Source of the DNA: Marinimicrococcus sp033875255
GTDB taxonomy: Bacteria > Pseudomonadota > Alphaproteobacteria > Geminicoccales > Geminicoccaceae
Reading direction: 5' to 3'
Length of the DNA stretch: 64,000 nt
Assembly (NCBI GenBank): GCA_033875255.1
Contig: JAWZSN010000011.1
Location: 62,001-126,000 of the forward strand
Below the pieces are notes generated by a model, which was not told where the DNA came from, made no database searches, and was given only the letters and a program-made list of their open reading frames with translations. The position numbers were made by a program, and so were the translations under genes. Positions 24,149-32,826 of this stretch are shown one piece after another; within the stretch, counting starts at the first letter, position 1, and each line of letters begins with the position of its first letter.

Positions 24149-24726
24149 GCCTCCTGGTCGCTGTCGGCACCTATATCCGCGGCTTCGACGAGCTGGTCGA
24201 GGCGGCCGACCGCGCCGCCTGCCACCTGGCGCTGGGCGGCTTCGCGCAGATCGGCCATTCGGCCTATCTCCCGCATACGCTCCGCTGGCAGCGGTTCCTG
24301 CCCCCCGGCGAGCTGCAGGCGCGCATCGCCGCGGCGCGGGTGGTGGTCTGCCATGGCGGGGTCGGCATTCTCGGCGAGGCGATGCGCGCCGGCCGGCCGA
24401 TCGTGGCGCTGCCGCGGCGCGGTGCTACCGGCCGGCGCAACCCGGCCGGCGACCAGAGCGTGTTCCTCGAGCGGCTGGCCGGGCTTTTTCCGCTGCGCAT
24501 CGCCGGCAACCCGGAGGAGCTCGAGCAGGCGATCGCCATGCTCCTTGCCGGACCGCGCAGCATCGACTACCGGCTCGGCTCGGATATTCCACGGCTGATC
24601 GGTGGTTTTTTGCGCGGCGGATGTTGCATGAGGGAGCATGATGACGGATCGTGCCCAGTCGAAGGTCCAGTCGAAAGCGTCAACGAACGAGAGCGCCCCC
24701 GAGGCGCTGGCTCAGGGAGGGAGTAG
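24145..24726 (+). CDS. Alg13/EpsF-like glycosyltransferase catalytic subunit
   Basis: The 193-residue protein corresponds to the C-terminal, donor-binding half of GT28 enzymes. It starts MSLLVAVGTYIRGFDELVEA (the Alg13 VTVGT-like opening) and has VVCHGGVGILGEAMRAGRP (about residues 69-87) and PRRGATGRRNPAGDQ. It partners the Alg14-like protein. The GTG start overlaps the partner's stop. The last 30 residues are polar and unlike the family, so the true domain ends near residue 160. Its stop lies only 6 bp before tauA. Confidence 0.85.
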   Translation: MSLLVAVGTYIRGFDELVEAADRAACHLALGGFAQIGHSAYLPHTLRWQRFLPPGELQARIAAARVVVCHGGVGILGEAMRAGRPIVALPRRGATGRRNPAGDQSVFLERLAGLFPLRIAGNPEELEQAIAMLLAGPRSIDYRLGSDIPRLIGGFLRGGCCMREHDDGSCPVEGPVESVNERERPRGAGSGRE

Positions 24727-24732
24727 GTCAGG

Positions 24733-25755
24733 ATGATCGGCAGATCGCTCGAGAGGCTCGCCCTCGCCGGACTGCTCGTGGCCGGCGCCACCGCCGGTGC
24801 CGCCGCAAAGGAGGTCACCGTCGCCTATCAGCTCATCTACAGCCCCTGGGCGATGCCGATCACCAACGGCACGTTCGAGAAGGAGACCGGCTACGAGATC
24901 CGCTGGCTGAAGTTCGACAGCGGCTCCAAGGTCATCAACGCCATGGCCTCGGGCGACGTGCAGATCGGTGTGGCGGGCTCGAGCCCGCTGGCCGCCGGCG
25001 CCAGCCAGGGCATCGACTACAAGGTGTTCTGGATCCTCGACGACATCGCCGATGCCGAGGCGCTGGTGGTGCGCGACGGCTCGGGCATCGATCCGGAGAA
25101 GCCCGAGACGCTCAAGGGCAAGACCCTGGGCGTGCCGTTCGTCTCGACCACGCATTTCCACACGCTCTTCGCGCTCGAGCTCTGGGGGATCGACCCCGAC
25201 GAGCTGCGCATCCTCAACATGCAGCCCAACCAGATCGCCGCGGCCTGGGCGCGCGGCGACGTCGACGCCGCCTTCGTGTGGGATCCGGCGCTGGCCCGCA
25301 TCAAGGACGACGGCAAGGTGATGATCACCTCGGGCGAGCTTTCCAAGAAGGGCAAGGCGACCTTCGACGGGATAGCGGTGATGAGCGACTTCGCCCGCGA
25401 GAACGCCGAGTTCATGACGACGTTCGTCAAGACCATCGCCGAGGCCGACGCCGCGTACCGCGACAATGTGGCGGAATGGAAGGCCGGCTCGCCGGAGATC
25501 CAGGCGATCGTCGATCTCTTCGGCGGCGAGCCCGAGAACGTGCCCCCGACCCTCGAGCTCTACGACTATCCCACGCTGGAGGAGCAGGCCTCGCAGGCCT
25601 GGCTGGGCGGGGGTGCCGAGAGCGGCGCCGCCAAGGCGCTCAAGGCGACCTCCGAGTTCCTCAAGGCCCAGGGCAAGGTCGACCAGGTGCATGAGGACTA
25701 CGGAAGGTTCGTCACCTCCGAGTTCGTCGAGGCGGCGATGGGCAAGAAGAACTAG
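24733..25755 (+). CDS. tauA: Taurine/sulfonate ABC transporter substrate-binding protein
   Basis: The 340-residue protein has a signal peptide ending at AGAAAKE (about residue 26). The mature part has VAYQLIYSPWAMPITNGTFE, WLKFDSGSKVINAMASGDVQ and IGVAGSSPLAAGASQGIDYK, which closely follow the TauA pattern. It binds an organosulfonate, probably taurine, in the periplasm. It is the first gene of tauABC. The separation from the glycosyltransferase gene is 6 bp, so read-through from that operon is possible. No tauD, xsc or tpa gene is in the window. Confidence 0.85.
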   Translation: MIGRSLERLALAGLLVAGATAGAAAKEVTVAYQLIYSPWAMPITNGTFEKETGYEIRWLKFDSGSKVINAMASGDVQIGVAGSSPLAAGASQGIDYKVFWILDDIADAEALVVRDGSGIDPEKPETLKGKTLGVPFVSTTHFHTLFALELWGIDPDELRILNMQPNQIAAAWARGDVDAAFVWDPALARIKDDGKVMITSGELSKKGKATFDGIAVMSDFARENAEFMTTFVKTIAEADAAYRDNVAEWKAGSPEIQAIVDLFGGEPENVPPTLELYDYPTLEEQASQAWLGGGAESGAAKALKATSEFLKAQGKVDQVHEDYGRFVTSEFVEAAMGKKN

Positions 25756-25775
25756 CCGCGCAGCAGGGGGCCTCG

Positions 25776-26606
25776 ATGGAGGGACTGCAGGCCAGCAACG
25801 TCACCGTCGTCTATCCTGGCGGGGCGGAGGCGTGGGGCGTCAAGGCGCTGGCCGATGTGAGCCTGCGCATCGAGCCCGGCGATTTCGTGGTGGCGCTGGG
25901 CGCCTCGGGCTGCGGCAAGACCACCTTCCTCAACGTCATGGCGGGCTTCATCCAGCCCTCCAGCGGCGCGATCCTGCTGCACGGCAGGCCGATCACGGGA
26001 CCGGGCCAGGACCGCGGCGTGGTGTTCCAAAAGCACGCGCTGCTGCCCTGGCTCGACGTTTTGGGCAATGTCGAGTTCGGCCTGCGCCTGCAGGGCGTGG
26101 CGAAGGCCGAGCGGCAGGAAGCGGCGATGCGCTATATCGAGCTGGTGGGCCTGGCCTCCTTCGCCCGCTCGAAGATCTACGAGCTTTCGGGCGGCATGCA
26201 GCAGCGGGTGGGCCTGGCCCGGGCGCTGACCAGCGATCCCGCCATGCTGCTGATGGACGAGCCTTTGGGCGCCCTCGACGCGCTCACCCGCGAGAGCATG
26301 CAAGAACTCATCCTCGACATCTGGCAGAAGACCGGAAAGATGGTCTTCTTCATCACCCACAGCGTGGAGGAAGCGCTCTTCATGGCGACCCGGCTGGTCG
26401 TCATGTCGCCCCGCCCGGGCCGCATACGCGAGACCCGCGAGATCGGCTTCTCGCGGGACTGGCTGGACGGCCGCAACGCAAGAGCGATCAAGTCGCGACC
26501 CGACTTCATAGCGATGCGCGAGCAGGTGCTCGACATCGTCTTCCGGGACGAGGGCGGACAGGACGAGAGCGCGCAGGGTGCCGGCGGGGCAGCCGGCCAT
26601 GGCTGA
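25776..26606 (+). CDS. tauB: Taurine/sulfonate ABC transporter ATP-binding protein
   Basis: The 276-residue ATPase has Walker A GASGCGKT (about residues 43-50), the Q-loop in GVVFQKHALLPWLDV, signature LSGGMQQRVGLARAL, Walker B MLLMDEPLGALDAL and the H-loop in FFITHSVEEAL. This is the NitT/TauT subfamily pattern. The frame overlaps the tauC start by 8 bp. The C-terminal 20 residues (rich in Gly, Gln and Ala) are extra. Confidence 0.9.
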   Translation: MEGLQASNVTVVYPGGAEAWGVKALADVSLRIEPGDFVVALGASGCGKTTFLNVMAGFIQPSSGAILLHGRPITGPGQDRGVVFQKHALLPWLDVLGNVEFGLRLQGVAKAERQEAAMRYIELVGLASFARSKIYELSGGMQQRVGLARALTSDPAMLLMDEPLGALDALTRESMQELILDIWQKTGKMVFFITHSVEEALFMATRLVVMSPRPGRIRETREIGFSRDWLDGRNARAIKSRPDFIAMREQVLDIVFRDEGGQDESAQGAGGAAGHG

Positions 26607-27444
26607 GGGCGGAGGCCTGCTGCAGCGCCTGTTCCGCGAGCCGCCCGCGCGCCCCGGCGACTCCTACGGCGCCCCGGGCCTGGGCGGCAGCATCCTCGTC
26701 AGCACCGTCACGGTCGTCGCCCTGTTCCTGCTATGGTGGGCTGCCACCCGGTTCGGCTGGATCAAGCCGCTCTTCCTGCCCTCGCCGGGCGCCATCGTCG
26801 AGCGCTTCGGCCGGGTGCTCGAGGAAGGCTTCGGCGGCGCCTCGCTGTGGGAGCATGGCCAGGCCAGCCTCGTGCGGGTGTTCGGCGCCTTCGCGCTGGC
26901 CTGCCTGACCGCCATCCCGATCGGCATCGGCATGGGCGTGAACCGCCATCTGCGCGGCATCTTCGACCCGCCCATCGAGTTCTACCGGCCGATCCCGCCG
27001 CTGGCCTACCTGCCGCTCACCATCATCTGGTTCGGCATCGGCGAGATGCAGAAGATCGTGCTGATCTACCTCGCCATCTTCGCCCCCATGGCGCTCTCCG
27101 CCCGGGCCGGCGTGCGCTCGGTCGCGATCGAGCAGATCCACGCCGCCTACTCGATGGGCGCCAGCAAGCGCCAGGTGGTCTGGCACGTCATCGTGCCCGC
27201 AGCCCTGCCCGAGATCCTCACCGGCATGCGCATCGGCATCGGCTTCGGCTGGACCACGCTGGTGGCTGCCGAGATGGTCGCGGCCTCCGCCGGGCTCGGC
27301 TACATGGTGCTGAGCGCCGCCGAGTTCCTGGTCACCGAGGTGGTGATCCTGGGCATTATCGTGATCGGCCTGATCGCCTATCTTTTCGACCTCTTCATGC
27401 GCTGGCTCGAGACCCTCTTCGTGCCCTGGAAGGGCCGCGGCTGA
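26599..27444 (+). CDS. tauC: Taurine/sulfonate ABC transporter permease
   Basis: The 281-residue inner-membrane protein has about six membrane segments. It includes the importer EAA-like loop in AAYSMGASKRQVVWHVIVPAALPEIL (positions about 185-210) and FYRPIPPLAYLPLTIIWFG, typical of SsuC/TauC. It starts inside the end of tauB. No terminator lies directly after it. The next intrinsic terminator on this strand is at 27947. Confidence 0.9.
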   Translation: MAEGGGLLQRLFREPPARPGDSYGAPGLGGSILVSTVTVVALFLLWWAATRFGWIKPLFLPSPGAIVERFGRVLEEGFGGASLWEHGQASLVRVFGAFALACLTAIPIGIGMGVNRHLRGIFDPPIEFYRPIPPLAYLPLTIIWFGIGEMQKIVLIYLAIFAPMALSARAGVRSVAIEQIHAAYSMGASKRQVVWHVIVPAALPEILTGMRIGIGFGWTTLVAAEMVAASAGLGYMVLSAAEFLVTEVVILGIIVIGLIAYLFDLFMRWLETLFVPWKGRG

Positions 27445-27540
27445 AGCCGTTCGCGAACAACGGGACCAGGGCCGCGGGCGGCCAGCCGGGCGCCGCGCGC
27501 GACGTCCTTGCCCGATCTTTTGTCGGTCCGGATCACCTCC

Positions 27541-27720
27541 GTTCACCGGAGCTTCACTGACCATCGCCATCCTGCCGGCCTGGGACTCCGCCGCCGCGAA
27601 CCCCTCCGGCCGCACCGCCCCCACCATCCGGCAGAATGCGCCGGCATAAGGTGAGAAACCCCGTAACGCGCCCCCAACGACCAGAAACCAGAAAAAGAAG
27701 GCCGCGCGCAGCGCCTTGCC
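27541..27720 (-). repeat. Hairpin repeat copy A with terminal terminator-like core
   Basis: On the minus strand this copy reads: a G/C core (GGCGCTGCGCGCGGCC) plus T-rich tract, a CTGGTCGTTGG segment, then the hairpin with arms near 27566-27585 and 27622-27641 (GCATTCTGCCGGATGGTGGG ... TCCCAGGCCGGCAGGATGG), then GTGAAGCTCCGGTGAAC. The same order recurs in the other copies listed here. It has no coding potential. Confidence 0.7.
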
Positions 27721-27946
27721 CACCGCCGCCATGACCGGTACCGCGCTCCACGGACACGACGCTCCTCCCACCAAGACGCGCCGCGTTCACACCTGGCCGC
27801 ATCAACGCCTGATCCGCGGTGCTCGTGGAAAACGCGCCCCGCGTTGATCGTGTCTTACCCCTTGGTCCGCCGGTTCCCTCGAGGCGGCGGCCGGCTGAAA
27901 CCGGGAGCGAGGCTGACAGGGCACCGGGCCAGGACGCGACAAGGGA

Positions 27947-27975
27947 GCCCGCAAGGCGCTGCGGGCGGCTTTTTC
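27947..27975 (+). terminator. Intrinsic terminator with conserved AGGCGC loop
   Basis: A perfect stem GCCCGCA/TGCGGGC with loop AGGCGC is followed by GGCTTTTTC. It is oriented to stop transcripts from the tauABC side. The loop and flank are shared with several other terminators in the window. Confidence 0.8.
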
Positions 27976-28008
27976 TTTATCTGGTTTCCTTTCGGTTCGG
28001 GTGGTGCC

Positions 28009-28345
28009 CGTTCACCGGATCTTTACTGACCGTCGGCATCCTGCTGGCGTGGGACTCCGCCAGCGCAAAACCCTGCGGCCGAACCTCTCCCACCATCCGG
28101 CAGAATGCAGCACCAAAGGTTGAAGAACCGTAATGCCCGGCCGTTGCCCTACAGCCCGCCCGGCCGCGTTCACGCTGTCTTTACCGCGCCCTGCCATCCT
28201 GCTGGCCTGGGACTCCGCCGCCGCGAGACCTCGGGGCCGCATCTCTCCCACCATCCGGCAGAATGCCACGGCATGAGTTGAGAAACCCCGAAAAGCGCGC
28301 CAACGACCAGAAAACAGGAAAAGAAAACCGCGCGCAGCGCCTTGT
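28009..28345 (-). repeat. Hairpin repeat copies B and C, head to tail
   Basis: Two copies of the hairpin unit (cores about 28034-28110 and 28191-28275) share the shape GGCATCCTGCTGG..TGGGA ... TCCCACCATCCGGCAGAATGC. Each has TTTACTGACCG or GTCTTTACCG on one side. The pair is bracketed by the terminator at 27947 and by a minus-oriented GGCGCTGCGCGCGG core at about 28322-28341. There is no gene here. Confidence 0.7.
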
Positions 28346-28781
28346 CCGGCCCCGCCGCCCCGGGTGGCACAGCCCCGCGTCGACGTGGCATTTATTCCTT
28401 CTCCATGCTACCCTCGCGCCATTCCCCCGGCCCCGCGAGGATGCCATGCCGAGCACGCCTACCGCCGCGCAGTGTGAGCCCCCGCGCCGCAACGGCGTCA
28501 TCTCACGCGAGCCGGTGACGCCCGGAGCAAGGCGAGGAGCATCCGGAGTGGCGCTGGCCACGGCCTCCTTGTCGCGGAATTTTGTCCGCTCGCGAGAAGG
28601 TGCAGTTCACCGCGCTGCTCTCGACGATTCCGCCCGGCGCCACCGGCCGGCGGGCGCGGTCGAGGCGCACCGGGTGCGCCAGGCCGCGGTGGGCGATGCG
28701 GCGCCGCGAGCGGCAGCCCTGCCGTCGCCGGCCACGGCGCTGCGCTACCGCTGCCGCCTGGAGCGCGACCATGAGCAGGCA

Positions 28782-29125
28782 CGAGAAAGCTCGCGGCAGC
28801 CCGCACGCTGCGCGGACGAAAGACCGTGGAAAACGCGAACCCGAGGCCGCCACCGACACCGAGCTTGCCATGGTCCGGCTCCTCGCCATGCGCCGCGCGG
28901 GCGGAAAAGACGAACCCGAGCCCGTCGGCCGCCAGCAAGCCATGAGAGAACTCGTCGCAGCCGGGACGCTGAGCAGACGAAAGGCCGCGGAAAACCCGAA
29001 CCCGAGGCCCGGCATGGCGGCCCGGCTGGTGGAGCTGGAGGCCACGGCCGCCGCCGGCACGGCGCATCTCATGGCCGGGCTTCTCGCCATGCGCCGCGCG
29101 GGCGGAAAAGACGAACCCGAGCCCG
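28782..29125 (+). repeat. Two-part direct repeat (X-Y-X-Y)
   Basis: Unit X (28782-28848 and 28941-29010, imperfect, about 68 bp) alternates with unit Y (28882-28924 and 29083-29125, 43 bp, identical). All four contain GGAAAA-nn-CGAACCCGAG. The tract 28346-29320 has long open frames on both strands, but none shows a recognisable protein family. Confidence 0.65.
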
Positions 29126-29320
29126 CGGCACCCCTCGGGCTCAATTGCGCGCAGCGGCGGCGGATGGAGGTGCGGCAATGGCAGGCCGGACCAGCCTGAT
29201 GCAGGAGCATGCGGACCCGACAGTCTGCACGGCGCTCGAAGGGCGAAAGCGGCGCCGTCTGCGAGCAGCCACCCAACCCCTGTTCCCGCAACCAGCCGCC
29301 AGGTCAAACTGACGAAGGAG

Positions 29321-29345
29321 AAGAGAAAAAGCCGCGCGCAGCGCT
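29321..29345 (-). terminator. Intrinsic terminator of the 102-residue membrane protein gene
   Basis: On the minus strand, AGCGCTGCGCGCGGC followed by TTTTTCTC begins directly after the stop codon of the gene at 29346. It shares the terminator core seen elsewhere in the window. The hairpin is short (GCGC-TGC-GCGC). Confidence 0.65.
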
Positions 29346-29654
29346 CTAGGGTTTGCCGACCTTCTCGTCGTGGCCGCGGCGGTGGCTCACATGGGTCAGC
29401 CGCAGCAGCAGGGCGCCCAGCAGGATCATCACGGCGACCCCGCTGCCGATCGCGATGAACGGGTGGATGCCGACCGCGACCTCGCCCATCTCGCCGGCGA
29501 CGCGCAACGCGAAGAGGGCGGTGATGCCAAGGAGAACCACCAGTGCCACCGCCGCCGCCAGGACGGTGCGCCAGCCGCCTGCCGGGCCTGCCGCTCCGTC
29601 GCCGCCCCCCTCGCGACGGGCCTCGACCCCCGGTGTCCCGCGCTGGGCGCTCAT
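29346..29654 (-). CDS. Small membrane protein, two membrane segments
   Basis: The 102-residue protein has a charged N-terminal 25 residues, hydrophobic segments at about 29-49 (TVLAAAVALVVLLGITALFAL) and about 63-85, and a basic, His-rich tail ending in RRGHDEKVGKP. No family is recognised. A terminator follows it at once, and the gene at 29728 is divergent. Base composition matches the neighbours. Confidence 0.65.
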   Translation of the reverse strand: MSAQRGTPGVEARREGGGDGAAGPAGGWRTVLAAAVALVVLLGITALFALRVAGEMGEVAVGIHPFIAIGSGVAVMILLGALLLRLTHVSHRRGHDEKVGKP

Positions 29655-29727
29655 CGCCGGCTCCTTGTCCTCTGCCAGCTGCCAAGGCTATGTCGAAAGC
29701 CGCTCTTCTTCCAGCGCTGGATCCGCC

Positions 29728-30846
29728 ATGCACGCGACCGTCCACCGGCACACCGAGATCCTCGCGGCCCACCTGCCGCTGGAGGATGCCGCGCGCATCC
29801 TCGAGGTGGGCTGCGGCGACGGCAGCCTGGTGGCATGGATGCGCCGCCGCGGCGCGCAGGCCGTGGGTCTCGAGCCGGACCCGGGCCAGCTCCGCCGCGC
29901 CGCCGCCAGCGCTCCCGGGGCGGTTCTGGCCGGCCGGGGCGAGGCGCTGCCGCTGGCCGACGCTGCGCTGGATGCGGTGCTGTTCTTCAACAGCCTGCAC
30001 CATGTGCCCACGGCCCTGCAGCGCGCGGCCCTCGCCGAAGCCGCCCGCGCCTTGCGACCCGGCGGCCGTCTCGTGGTGATCGAGCCGCTCGCCGAGGGCG
30101 ACTATTTCGAGCTGCTGCGGCCCGTCGAGGACGAGACGGCGATTCGCGCCGCGGCCTGGGAGGCGCTGCGCGGCGTCGATCCCGGTCTGCTCGGGCGCCA
30201 GGTCGAGGAGCGCTACGACAGCGCCGTCACCCGCGCCTCGGCCGGGGAGGTCTGTGCCGCCTTCCTCGCCGCCGATCCCGCCCGCGCCGATGCGCTCGCC
30301 GCAGGCCGCGAGGCGCTGGCGCGGCAGTTCGAGCGGCTGGGCGAGCCGGTCGAGGGCGGGCGTCGTTTCATCCAGCCCATGCGCCTCGATGTGCTGCGCC
30401 GTCCGGCCGCCGTGGCCGTCCGCGAGGCTCGCGACGCGGGCGATCGCGAGGCCGCCTTCGCGATCCGCCGGGCGGTCTTCGTCGACGAGCAGAAGGTGCC
30501 GCTCGCCGACGAGTTCGACGCCCACGACGCGACCTGCCGGCATCTCCTGGCACTGGCCGGCGGCCGCCCGGCGGGGACCCTGCGCTGGCGCGCTCACGGC
30601 CCCGCCACGAAGATCGAGCGGGTGGCGGTGCTGCAAAGCGCGCGGGGCCGGGGCGTGGGTGCGGCCATGATGCGGCATCTCCTTGCCCGGCTCGACGAGG
30701 AGCGTGTCGGCGAGAGCGTGCTGCACGCCCAGACCCACGCCACCCGCTTTTATGGCAGGCTCGGCTTCGTGGCCGAGGGCCGGGAGTTCGAGGAGGACGG
30801 CATCCTCCACGTCCGCATGCGCCGCCGCCTGCCGGGAGGCGGCTGA
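29728..30846 (+). CDS. Methyltransferase-GNAT acetyltransferase fusion
   Basis: The 372-residue protein joins two domains. Residues about 1-225 form a class I SAM-dependent methyltransferase (ILEVGCGDGSLVAWM at about 26-40, then LDAVLFFNSLHHVPTALQ and LRPGGRLVVIEPL). Residues about 230-372 form a GNAT N-acetyltransferase of the YjcF type (AFAIRRAVFVDEQKVPLADE; acetyl-CoA loop SARGRGVGAAMM; HATRFYGRLGFVAEG). Both active-site patterns look intact. The start at 29728 is where homology begins; the longer frame upstream has no support. The histone-deacetylase-family gene follows after 2 bp, so the products probably act on the same small molecule or protein. Confidence 0.85.
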   Translation: MHATVHRHTEILAAHLPLEDAARILEVGCGDGSLVAWMRRRGAQAVGLEPDPGQLRRAAASAPGAVLAGRGEALPLADAALDAVLFFNSLHHVPTALQRAALAEAARALRPGGRLVVIEPLAEGDYFELLRPVEDETAIRAAAWEALRGVDPGLLGRQVEERYDSAVTRASAGEVCAAFLAADPARADALAAGREALARQFERLGEPVEGGRRFIQPMRLDVLRRPAAVAVREARDAGDREAAFAIRRAVFVDEQKVPLADEFDAHDATCRHLLALAGGRPAGTLRWRAHGPATKIERVAVLQSARGRGVGAAMMRHLLARLDEERVGESVLHAQTHATRFYGRLGFVAEGREFEEDGILHVRMRRRLPGGG

Positions 30847-30848
30847 CC

Positions 30849-31754
30849 ATGCTGCCGCTGGTCCACCACCCGGCCTATGTGGCGCCGCTGCCCGAGGGCC
30901 ACCGCTTTCCCATGCGCAAATATGCGCGGCTGATGGACCTTTTGCGCGAGCGCGGGCTGGCCACGGGCCGCAACAGCTTCACGCCCGAGCCGGCGCCGCG
31001 CAGCTGGCTGGAGCTGGCCCACACGCCGGACTATGTGCTGGCGGTGCTCGAGCAGCGCCTGTCGCCCGAGGCCGAGCGGCGGCTGGGTCTGCCGGTGAGC
31101 CCGCAGGTGGCGCTGCGCAGCCGGGCATCGTGCGCCGGCACGGTGCTGGCCGCACGGCTGGCGCTGGAGCACGGGCTGGCCTGCAGCACCGCCGGCGGCA
31201 GCCACCATGCCTTCGCCGGCTTCGGCTCGGGCTTTTGCGTCTTCAACGACGTCGCAGTGGCCTGCCGGGTGCTGCTCGAGGAGGGCCTGGTGCGGCGCAT
31301 CCTCGTGGTCGATCTCGACGTCCACCAGGGCGACGGCACCGCCGCGATCATGGAGGGCGAGCCCCGCGTCACCACCCTCTCGCTGCACTGCCGCACCAAC
31401 TTCCCGGCCAGAAAGCAGCAGAGCGATCTCGATGTGGCCCTCGATCCCGGGACAGGCGACGAGGCCTATCTGGCGGTGCTGGAGGCCGTGCTGCCGGGCC
31501 TTTTGGAACGGGTGCGCCCGGACCTCGTGTTCTACGACGCCGGGGTCGATCCCCACGCCGAGGACCGCCTCGGCCGCCTCGCTCTCAGCGACGCCGGCCT
31601 GTATGAGCGCGACCGCTACGCCATCGCCACCTGCCTCGCCATGAGCGTGCCGGTCGCCTGCGTCATCGGTGGCGGCTACACCCCCTGCCTCGACACCCTG
31701 GCCCGCCGCCACGGCATCCTCTTCGAGACGGCCGCCGGCCTCATGNNNNNNNNN
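30849..31754 (+). CDS. Histone deacetylase family protein (AcuC/acetylpolyamine deacetylase type)
   Basis: 299 codons are readable before the N gap, and the second copy of the 3' end shows the protein would finish Pro-Arg-stop, giving about 301 residues; the stop lies inside the N run and its coordinate is an estimate. Catalytic features are GGSHHAFAGFGSGFCVFND (His-His charge relay), VVDLDVHQGDGTAA (Zn ligands Asp and His), DAGVDPHAEDRLG (Zn ligand Asp), and GGGY with the transition-state Tyr. It would remove acetyl groups from lysine, polyamines or related amines. It lies 2 bp after a GNAT fusion gene, suggesting opposing acetylation and deacetylation. Confidence 0.85.
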
Positions 31755-31837
31755 NNNNNNNNNNNNNNNNNNNNNNNNNNNNNNNNNNNNNNNNNNNNNN
31801 NNNNNNNNNNNNNNNNNNNNNNNNNNNNNNNNNNNNN
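31746..31837. other. Assembly gap (92 N)
   Basis: This is a run of N inside the 3' end of the deacetylase-family gene. Comparison with the second copy (32399-32443) predicts the missing bases: two codons, a TGA stop and about 35 bp beyond it. Confidence 0.95.
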
Positions 31838-32266
31838 CGAGCAGCCTGCCGTGGCCGATCTCGCAGGGCGGCGCAGGGTCCGGGCTACCGAGAGATGCAA
31901 GGCGCTGCGCGCGGCCAGGTTCTTCTTGTCGCGGGGTTGGCGGCGGCGTCTGGCAAGCAGGCCGTGAAGCCCACGCCACCGCTCCCGCATCGCCCCAGCC
32001 TCGACGTCCCCCGTGCCATCCTCGCGAACGGCGGCACAGACCCGCCCCTGGGACGATGCGGCGGCGGATTCCCACCCCAGCAGCGGAGGCCGGAGAGATG
32101 AAGATCCGCTGAATGCGCACCGCCGCGAACTGACGGGAAAAGGGAAACGAAAGCCGCGCCCAGCGCCCTCTGGCACGGTCCTCGTCCACGCCTTCTGCCG
32201 ATCGCCGGGCGGCCTTGGCGCTACTCGCAGGGCGGTGCGGGCAGCTCCTCGAGCTTCTCGAGCCGG

Positions 32267-32408
32267 CCGCTACGCCATCGCCACCTGCCTCGCCATGAGC
32301 GTGCCGGTCGCCTGCGTCATCGGTGGCGGCTACACCCCCTGCCTCGACACCCTGGCCCGCCGCCACGGCATCCTCTTCGAGACGGCCGCCGGCCTCATGC
32401 CGCGCTGA
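32267..32408 (+). pseudogene. Duplicated C-terminal fragment of the histone-deacetylase-family gene
   Basis: This stretch repeats the last 47 codons of the deacetylase gene from the Asp-Arg-Tyr region to GLMPR-stop (TGA ends at 32408). It has no start or catalytic core, so it cannot work alone. It supplies the sequence hidden in the N gap of copy 1. Confidence 0.8.
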
Positions 32409-32499
32409 GCCTTTCCCGATCTGCCGGAACAGGCTGCCGCGGGCGAGCAGCCTGCCGTGGCCGATCTCGCAGGGCGGCGCAGGGTCCGGGCTACCGAGA

Positions 32500-32775
32500 G
32501 ATGCAAGGCGCTGCGCGCGGCCAGGTTCTTCTTGTCGCGGGGTTGGCGGCGGCGTCTGGCAAGCAGGCCGTGGAGCCCACGCCACCGCTCCCGCATCGCC
32601 CCAGCCTCGACGTCCCCCGTGCCATCCTCGCGAACGGCGGCACAGACCCGCCCCTGGGACGATGCGGCGGCGGATTCCCACCCCAGCAGCGGAGGCCGGA
32701 GAGATGAAGATCCGCTGAATGCGCACCGCCGCGAACTGACGGGAAAAGGGAAACGAAAGCCGCGCCCAGCGCCCT
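32500..32775. repeat. Hairpin element between convergent genes, bounded by two terminators
   Basis: The left edge carries GCAAGGCGCTGCGCGCGGCC plus a T-rich tract (plus strand, after the deacetylase fragment). The right edge is a minus-oriented core (GGCGCTGGGCGCGGCTTTCG, about 32745-32775), 52 bp after the eipB stop. Between them lies a divergent hairpin unit (GCCATCCTCGCG ... CCCACCCCAGCAG). An almost identical copy is at about 31894-32168. Confidence 0.65.
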
Positions 32776-32826
32776 CTGGCACGGTCCTCGTCCACGCCTT
32801 CTGCCGATCGCCGGGCGGCCTTGGCG

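Noticed and set aside
28582..28680. Short peptide REKVQFTALL, similar to the start of group II intron reverse transcriptases
   Set aside because: The match lasts about ten residues, the rest does not continue in any frame, and no RT domain follows.
28446..29312. Open frame of 289 codons starting with a GAGG-preceded ATG
   Set aside because: Composition is very Arg-rich, it runs through the X-Y direct repeats, and no family is recognised; equally long frames exist on the other strand.
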